Of a DNA stretch of 10,291 nucleotides, positions 5,480 to 10,291 are shown one piece after another; position 1 is the stretch's first letter; every line of letters begins with the position of its first letter. The notes under the pieces were generated by a model. It had not been told where the DNA came from and did no database searches. It saw only the letters and a program-made list of their open reading frames with translations. Location of the stretch: positions 1 through 10,291 of the forward strand of contig QHUF01000028.1 of the NCBI GenBank assembly GCA_003221075.1. Reading direction: 5' to 3'. Source of the DNA: Gemmatimonadota bacterium. Lineage in GTDB: Bacteria > Gemmatimonadota > Gemmatimonadetes > Gemmatimonadales > GWC2-71-9. The position numbers were made by a program, and so were the translations under genes.

Positions 5480-8400
5480 ATGTTCCAGCGCCTGTGGGCG
5501 GCTGCCGCCGTCCTCGCCATCGCAGCACCACTAGCCTCGCAGAATCCTCCAGCACCTCCACCATCCTCCACCGACACGACGCGGGCGCGGCCAGCCAACC
5601 GACCGCTCCCCCGTCCCCAACGTCCCGCGCCCAGCAACGTCACCGTGACGACGGGCGTGCCGAGCTCGAGCGCCGGTGGAATCACACTCGACTCCACACT
5701 CCTCGCCGGATTCCGCTGGCGCAACATCGGCCCGGCGAACATGATGGGCCGCGTCTCGAGCGTCACCGGCATTCCGAGTCCGTCGAAGACATTTTTCGTC
5801 GCGGCCGCAGCGGGTGGCATCTGGAAGACGACCAACGCCGGCACGACGTTCCGGCCGGTGTTCGACAACGAGAAATGCGTGTCGATGGGTGAGCTGGCGA
5901 TCGCGCCGTCCGACACCATGCAGGTGTGGGCCGGCACGGGCGAAGAGGACTCGCGCAACACGATCTCCCCGGGCTGCGGCATCTTCAAGTCGACCGACGG
6001 CGGACTCACCTGGAAGCGCGTCGGTCTCGAGAAGTCCGGCGCGATCGGCCGCATCGTCGTGCATCCGACAAATCCGAACATCGTGTACGTCGCGGCCCTC
6101 GGCCAACCGTGGTCGGCGAATCCCGAGCGCGGGCTGTACAAGACGACCGATGGCGGTCAGACGTGGCAGCTCGTGAAGTTCATCTCGCCCCAGGCCGGGT
6201 TCGTCGACGTCGCGATGGATCCGTCGAACCCCGAAGTGCTCTTCGCCGCGAGCTGGCAGCGCGTGCGCGGGCCCTACTTCCTTAATAGTGGCGGACCGGG
6301 CAGCGCCCTCTGGAAGACGACCGACGGCGGCAAGGCGTGGACCGAGGTGAAGGCCGGCGGTCTCCCGACGACGACCAAAGGCCGCATCGGCATTGCGATC
6401 GCAGCGTCGGATCCGAAAGTCATCTACTTGATGGTCGAGGCCGACACGACCGTCAACGCTCAGGGTGGCCCGGGCAAGGCCGCACAGACTCGGCCTTCCG
6501 GACTGTACAGATCCGCGGATGGTGGAGCGACCTGGGAAAAGATGAACGGCAACGACGTGCGCCCCTTCTATTACTCCCAGGTGCGCGTCGATCCCAAGGA
6601 TCCGAACCGCGTCTACTGGTCCTCCACACCGGTGAATTATTCGAATGACGGCGGCAAGACGATCGGCAACGCGACCGTCGGCATTCACGTCGACCATCAC
6701 ACGATGTGGATCGATCCGAACGATCCCAATCACATCGTCGTCGGTGACGACGGCGGTGTGGCGCAGACGTGGGACAAGGGCGGCAATTGGGACTTCCTGA
6801 ACACGTTCGCGATCGGGCAGCCCTACATCGTCAGCTACGACATGGCATTCCCGTACAGCGTCTGCGCGGGCTATCAGGACAACGGCTCGTGGTGTGGGCC
6901 GTCGCGCCGGCGCCAGGGCGACATCACGAACGCCGACTGGACCACCGTCGGCGGCGGTGACGGCTTCTATACCGCGCAGGATCCGACCGATCCGAACACG
7001 ATCTACGTCGAGTCGCAGGGCGGCAACATGTCGCGCCTGAATTTCGCGACCGGCGAGCGCACCAACCTCCAGAAGCCTAACTGGCGGCCGCGCTACCAGA
7101 TGTTCGAGGACTCGATCGTGATCGAGCGCCCCGACACGACCAGGGCAGCGACCGGCGCGCAGGCGCGCCACCTTGCCGATCTGCGCGCCCGTCAGAAGGC
7201 CGACTCGGCCGACATCGATCTCCGCTGGAACTGGAACACGCCGTTCTTCATCTCGGCGCACAATCCCGAGATCTTCTACGCCGGCGCGAGCAAGGTGATG
7301 AAGTCCACGCGCCGCGGCGAAGACCTCTACGCGATCTCGCCGGATCTGACGACCAAAGACTCGATGCGGATCCGGGTCAGCACGCGGACGACCGGTGGCG
7401 TCACGCCTGACGTGACGGGCGCCGAGACATATTGCACGATCGTGTCGCTGGCGGAGTCGCCGATTCGGCCGGGCATCCTGTATGCCGGGACGGACGACGG
7501 CAATGTCTGGGTCACGAAGAACGATGGCGGCACCTGGGAGAACATCACCGGCCGCTTCCCTGGCGTCCCCGCCGGCACGTACGTCAGCCGGATCGAGCCG
7601 TCGCGCTTCGATTCGGCGACGTTCTACATCACGTTCGACAATCATCGCAACGGCGACTACGCGCCGTACGTGTACGTCACGACCGACTTCGGGAAGTCGT
7701 TCCGCTCGATCGCGAATAATCTGCCGAGAGGTGACGACGGGCCGGGCTACGTGCACGTGATTCGCGAGGACGTGGCCAACCGTGATCTGCTCTTTTTGGG
7801 CAGCGACGTCGGGCTGTACGTCTCGTTCAATCGCGGCGGGTCGTGGCAGCGCTTCATGAGCGGCTTCCCGACCGTGCCGGTGCACGATTTGCGAATTCAT
7901 CCGCGCGACCGCGACCTGCTGGCGGCGACGCACGGCCGCTCGCTCTGGATCGTGAACATCGCGCCGCTCGAGCAGCTCAATGACAGCGCGATTGCCGCCG
8001 GCGCGTATCTCTTCCAGCCGACGACGGCCTACCAGTACGGCCAGCCGCCGTTGGGCGGCGGCAATAACGGCCAGAAACAATTCCGTGCGTCGAGCCCGCA
8101 GTACGGCGCCGAGATCGTGTATCGCCTCGCGAGCGGCAGCAGCGATCGCCGGGCGCGGACGCAGATCGTGATCCGCGACGTGCGCGGTGACACGGTGCGC
8201 ACGATCCAGGGTCCCGCGGGGGCCGGGCTGCATCGCGTGGTGTGGAATTTCCAGGGCAAGACGCCTCCACCAGTCGCGCTCTCGCCGTCGCAGAAGCGTG
8301 ACAGCGCGTGGCTGGTCACGCGCATCAACGTCGTGTTCGACTCGCTCGCCAAAGCAGGGACCAACACGCAGCAGCTCGAGCCGATCAAAGCGCTATTGCT

Positions 8401-8872
8401 CACAGGTGACGTGCAGGGACTGGCGCAGCGCTTTGGATTTGGCGGAGGCGGTGGTGGAGGCGGCGGTGGTGGCGGCGGAGGCGGCGGATCGCCGTTCAAC
8501 GCTGCGGGACGGTTCAACGAGCGTCCCGGTGAAACGACCCCGCGCGCCGCGACGGCTGGCGCCGCACTGCCGGCCGCCGGGAGTGAAAGCGGCGGTGAGT
8601 CGGGCGATGCAGCGCCCGATGCGACGTTCCTCACGCAGTTGGGCAACCTGCTGCGGCGTCCCGGACAGGGAGGCGGTGGTGGAGGAGGCGGTGGATTTGG
8701 CGCGCTGGGATTCGTCGCGCAGGCGTTTGGCCGAGCACCCGCGGGTGGTGGCGGCTTTGGCGGATTTGGTGGCGGTACCCCTCCGGTCGCGACCGGCGAC
8801 TATCTCGTCACCATCACTGTCGACGGCAAGACCCTGAGTCGCGTCCTGCGCGTGGAGCGAGGTGCGCGCTAG
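5480..8872 (+). CDS. Exported Asp-box (sortilin/Vps10-like) beta-propeller protein
   Basis: The product has 1130 residues. Residues 1-20 are a signal peptide (MFQRLWAAAAVLAIAAPLAS), followed by a Pro/Ser/Thr-rich linker to about residue 65. The body (about 70-830) carries at least eight Asp-box/BNR-type motifs: near 117 (TTNAGTTF), 171 (STDGGLTW), 222 (TTDGGQTW), 280 (TTDGGKAW), 345 (SADGGATW), 679 (KNDGGTW), 734 (TTDFGKSF) and 782 (SFNRGGSW), with blade strands such as VIYLMVE and ILYAGTDDG. This is the architecture of sortilin/Vps10-like propellers often annotated as 'glycosyl hydrolase' in soil bacteria; no catalytic residues can be pointed to, and hydrolase activity is not shown. Residues about 865-955 form a beta sandwich-like part, then two Gly-rich tracts (988-1003, 1064-1072) and a final beta module (GDYLVTITVDGKTLSRVLRVE). 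It is probably periplasmic or outer surface. A membrane protein gene follows after 4 nt. Confidence 0.9.
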   Translation: MFQRLWAAAAVLAIAAPLASQNPPAPPPSSTDTTRARPANRPLPRPQRPAPSNVTVTTGVPSSSAGGITLDSTLLAGFRWRNIGPANMMGRVSSVTGIPSPSKTFFVAAAAGGIWKTTNAGTTFRPVFDNEKCVSMGELAIAPSDTMQVWAGTGEEDSRNTISPGCGIFKSTDGGLTWKRVGLEKSGAIGRIVVHPTNPNIVYVAALGQPWSANPERGLYKTTDGGQTWQLVKFISPQAGFVDVAMDPSNPEVLFAASWQRVRGPYFLNSGGPGSALWKTTDGGKAWTEVKAGGLPTTTKGRIGIAIAASDPKVIYLMVEADTTVNAQGGPGKAAQTRPSGLYRSADGGATWEKMNGNDVRPFYYSQVRVDPKDPNRVYWSSTPVNYSNDGGKTIGNATVGIHVDHHTMWIDPNDPNHIVVGDDGGVAQTWDKGGNWDFLNTFAIGQPYIVSYDMAFPYSVCAGYQDNGSWCGPSRRRQGDITNADWTTVGGGDGFYTAQDPTDPNTIYVESQGGNMSRLNFATGERTNLQKPNWRPRYQMFEDSIVIERPDTTRAATGAQARHLADLRARQKADSADIDLRWNWNTPFFISAHNPEIFYAGASKVMKSTRRGEDLYAISPDLTTKDSMRIRVSTRTTGGVTPDVTGAETYCTIVSLAESPIRPGILYAGTDDGNVWVTKNDGGTWENITGRFPGVPAGTYVSRIEPSRFDSATFYITFDNHRNGDYAPYVYVTTDFGKSFRSIANNLPRGDDGPGYVHVIREDVANRDLLFLGSDVGLYVSFNRGGSWQRFMSGFPTVPVHDLRIHPRDRDLLAATHGRSLWIVNIAPLEQLNDSAIAAGAYLFQPTTAYQYGQPPLGGGNNGQKQFRASSPQYGAEIVYRLASGSSDRRARTQIVIRDVRGDTVRTIQGPAGAGLHRVVWNFQGKTPPPVALSPSQKRDSAWLVTRINVVFDSLAKAGTNTQQLEPIKALLLTGDVQGLAQRFGFGGGGGGGGGGGGGGGGSPFNAAGRFNERPGETTPRAATAGAALPAAGSESGGESGDAAPDATFLTQLGNLLRRPGQGGGGGGGGGFGALGFVAQAFGRAPAGGGGFGGFGGGTPPVATGDYLVTITVDGKTLSRVLRVERGAR
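8441..8488 (+). repeat. GGN microsatellite encoding 16 glycines
   Basis: Sixteen consecutive glycine codons (mixed GGC, GGT, GGA) lie in the linker before the C-terminal module of the propeller protein. A second run of nine is at 8669-8695. Mixed third bases lower, but do not abolish, slippage. Such runs are flexible linkers and are also assembly-error hot spots. Confidence 0.8.
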
Positions 8873-8876
8873 CGGA

Positions 8877-9896
8877 ATGGCGTTTCTCGACTCCAAGCAT
8901 CAGCGCGCCGCGCTCATCGTTTTTGCGTTGGGCGCGGGGCTCCTCTGGGCGCTCGGGCCGTATGCCACGGGAATCATTGGTATTCCGGTGCTCGCCGTCC
9001 TGTTCGCGCCGGTGCAAAACTGGCTGGTGCGAAAAGGAGTGCCAGCGTCCGTCGCCGCAGCCGGCGTGACGCTATTCGGCGCCGTCCTGATCATCGTGCC
9101 GGGCCTGCTGATCGCGGGCCTCTTGATCAACCAGGCGCAGGAAATCACGCAGACGGTGCTGCAGAGCCCGATCATCGAGCGGATCCGCGGTCTGCAGATT
9201 CGCGGTATTCCGTTGGGCCCCCGTTTGGCCGAGGCGGGTGGGCAGATTGTGGCGGCAATCGGTTCGAGCGCGTTTGGTCTCGTCGGCACGGCGACGCGCC
9301 TGACGTTGAACCTCACGATCGCCTTTTTCGGCCTGTATTACGTCCTGAAGCATCCCGGGGACATGTTGCTCGACGCCCGTCCCTACATCCCCTTCTCCGA
9401 CGCGAACACCGAGACGCTTGGCAAGCGATTCAAGGACGTGACGGTCTCCACGGTGATCGGGACCGGCGTCGTCGCCGCGCTCCAGGGCGCGCTGCTCGGC
9501 CTCGCGTTCGCGGTCGCCGGGCTGCCGAACGGTCTGTTCTGGGCCGTCGTCACGATGGCGTTCGCGATCCTGCCCGTCGTGGGCAGCGGGATGATCTGGG
9601 GACCGGCGGCGGTCGTGCTGATCATGCAGGGGCGACCGCTGGCGGGCGTGCTGCTGATCGTGTGGGGTGTGCTCGTCGTGGGGAGCGTCGACAACTTCAT
9701 CCGGCCGCTCATCTATCGCCGGTTCTCCGCGATTCATCCGTTGATCACGCTGATCGGCGCGATCGGCGGCGTCAGCTACTTCGGACTGCTGGGCCTGCTC
9801 GTCGGCCCACTCGCGTTGAGTTATTTCTTCGAGCTGATTCGCATGTATCGCGAGGAGTATCTCGAGCCGGAGGTGGCGGAGTCGCGGAAAAAATGA
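8877..9896 (+). CDS. AI-2E family transporter-like integral membrane protein
   Basis: The product has 339 residues, the usual length for the AI-2E/PerM family (PF01594). Hydrophobic segments lie at about residues 11-48 (a pair), 58-84, 128-157, 193-217, 219-250, 255-270 and 287-320. A soluble amphipathic stretch (about 85-127) follows the third span, as in the family. Family landmarks are visible: FWAVVTMAFAILPVVGSGMIWGP (221-243), VDNFIRPLIY (271-280), HPLITLIGAIGGVSYFGLLG (287-306) and LLVGPLAL (307-314). Members have been linked to autoinducer-2 export, Na+/H+ exchange or general permease activity; the substrate here cannot be predicted. The ATG at 8877 is chosen, 4 nt after the propeller stop; a GTG at 8862 overlapping that gene by 11 nt is the alternative and would add five residues. 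GGAGCGAGG (8854-8862) can serve either. It is probably cotranscribed with the propeller gene. Confidence 0.9.
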   Translation: MAFLDSKHQRAALIVFALGAGLLWALGPYATGIIGIPVLAVLFAPVQNWLVRKGVPASVAAAGVTLFGAVLIIVPGLLIAGLLINQAQEITQTVLQSPIIERIRGLQIRGIPLGPRLAEAGGQIVAAIGSSAFGLVGTATRLTLNLTIAFFGLYYVLKHPGDMLLDARPYIPFSDANTETLGKRFKDVTVSTVIGTGVVAALQGALLGLAFAVAGLPNGLFWAVVTMAFAILPVVGSGMIWGPAAVVLIMQGRPLAGVLLIVWGVLVVGSVDNFIRPLIYRRFSAIHPLITLIGAIGGVSYFGLLGLLVGPLALSYFFELIRMYREEYLEPEVAESRKK

Positions 9897-9905
9897 CCGG
9901 CCTGA

Positions 9906-9980
9906 CGGTCGCGACGGCCCGACGGCCGCCGAGGGACCGCTGCGATATTGCGTTTAGGCAGACCAGCCTATTTCGTTTTG
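9906..9980 (+). terminator. Candidate terminator structures after the AI-2E gene
   Basis: Two structures follow the stop at 9896. First, CGGTC (9906-9910) pairs with GACCG (9935-9939) around an inner hairpin CGGCC/GGCCG (9915-9919 with 9924-9928). Second, TAGGC (9955-9959) pairs with GCCTA (9966-9970) around a six-base loop and is followed by the T-rich stretch TTTCGTTTTG (9971-9980). The second has the shape of a weak intrinsic terminator, with only five base pairs in the stem. Confidence 0.35.
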
Positions 9981-10069
9981 AGGAACATGGATCGTCAGAT
10001 TAGACTGCGAGACATGGATTGCGAAATGGTATATACAGTTCTGTCGAATACCTGTTAGGCGGCGGACAA

Positions 10070-10291
10070 TTGTACCTTCGCATACTTGCAGCATTGGTCG
10101 CCATCAGCTTCCTCTGCATTGCTGCGTGTTCGCGACGTTCCCCACCTGCTCCGCTTGTTAACCTAAGGATTGTCGATAGCGCTGGGGCTGTGGATGTCGC
10201 GAGGAGGACTTGGGACAATTATCGGCGGCGTAACAACCTCACGCTGCACGAAATGCGCGTGGCAGCCGTTCGTCGCATGGACGGCAAATTT
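10070..10291 (+). CDS. Lipoprotein of unknown function (3' partial, TTG start)
   Basis: A frame with no stop from 10004 to the right edge contains, from the TTG at 10070, a clear lipoprotein signal: basic residue near the start, hydrophobic core (LYLRILAALVAISFLCIAA) and lipobox IAAC with Cys at codon 20, followed by SRRSPPAP. Exported proteins with such a signal are lipidated at this Cys and held in the inner or outer membrane. The visible mature part (about 54 residues) reads NLRIVDSAGAVDVARRTWDNY and further charged sequence; I do not recognise a family. No ATG exists upstream in this frame; TTG at 10070 is chosen because it places the basic residue and hydrophobic core correctly. Only a weak GGCGG lies before it. 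The region is more AT-rich than the genes to its left (28 G+C of 60 bases at 10021-10080), so it may be a different, perhaps acquired, segment. Confidence 0.55.
   Translation, partial: MYLRILAALVAISFLCIAACSRRSPPAPLVNLRIVDSAGAVDVARRTWDNYRRRNNLTLHEMRVAAVRRMDGKF

Noticed and set aside
5531..8233. A 900-codon open frame antisense to the propeller gene
   Set aside because: It is Arg/Ala/Asp/Val/His-rich with no signal, domain or strand logic, and it mirrors the codon bias of the clear Asp-box gene on the plus strand.
10020..10036. TATATA at 10030-10035 as a promoter -10 for the lipoprotein gene
   Set aside because: No -35-like element sits at a suitable distance upstream, so a promoter cannot be supported from sequence alone.
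10051..10065. GTTAGGC near 10054-10060 resembling an integron attC core
   Set aside because: No matching RYYYAAC partner with proper imperfect inverted-repeat spacing was found, and there is no integrase or cassette array in the window.
10000..10218. Minus-strand 72-codon open frame at the right edge
   Set aside because: It lies opposite the lipoprotein signal sequence and has no recognisable domain or signal; the plus-strand frame is a better coding candidate.

Overview
The window is a GC-rich bacterial chromosome segment with the look of Gemmatimonadota or a related soil phylum. This is inferred from the protein types: secreted proteins with 'RAQ/SAQ'-type signal peptides, a TPR-plus-polyproline-plus-barrel protein, and a large Asp-box (sortilin/Vps10-like) propeller with Ser/Thr/Pro-rich and Gly-rich linkers. 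The third-codon position is so strongly G/C that long antisense open frames shadow almost every real gene. No rRNA, tRNA, CRISPR array, transposase or phage gene is visible.

Layout. Positions 1-1776 (+) hold an envelope-protein cluster of three genes joined by two ATGA stop/start overlaps: the 3' end of an Ig-like repeat surface protein, a single-membrane-span PEGA-domain protein (119-703), and a secreted protein with TPR-like helices, a polyproline hinge and a beta-rich C-terminus (700-1776). A perfect 28-nt palindrome (1790-1817) separates this cluster from the convergent gene at 1860-4505 (-), which encodes an 881-residue, cysteine-free cytoplasmic coiled-coil protein. Also on the minus strand, 4787-5353 encodes a small outer-membrane beta-barrel protein. 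Its reading frame is broken by one extra base near 4821-4822, and the lost 44-residue C-terminus can be read at 4687-4821. A stem-loop at 4624-4651 follows it.

A 126-nt divergent promoter region (5354-5479) leads into 5480-8872 (+), a 1130-residue exported Asp-box propeller protein. Four bases after its stop lies an AI-2E-family (PF01594) polytopic membrane protein (8877-9896), probably in the same transcript. The sequence then turns visibly more AT-rich, and a lipoprotein gene with a probable TTG start (10070) runs off the right end.

The genes are mostly envelope and secretion related (surface adhesin-like protein, PEGA anchor, two barrel-like proteins, exported propeller, permease, lipoprotein). 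I see no defence, secretion-machine or biosynthetic system. The most useful observations are the repaired frameshift, the two dispersed-repeat-like palindromic elements, the ATGA-linked envelope trio, the large filament-like coiled coil, and the unlisted lipoprotein start at the right edge.
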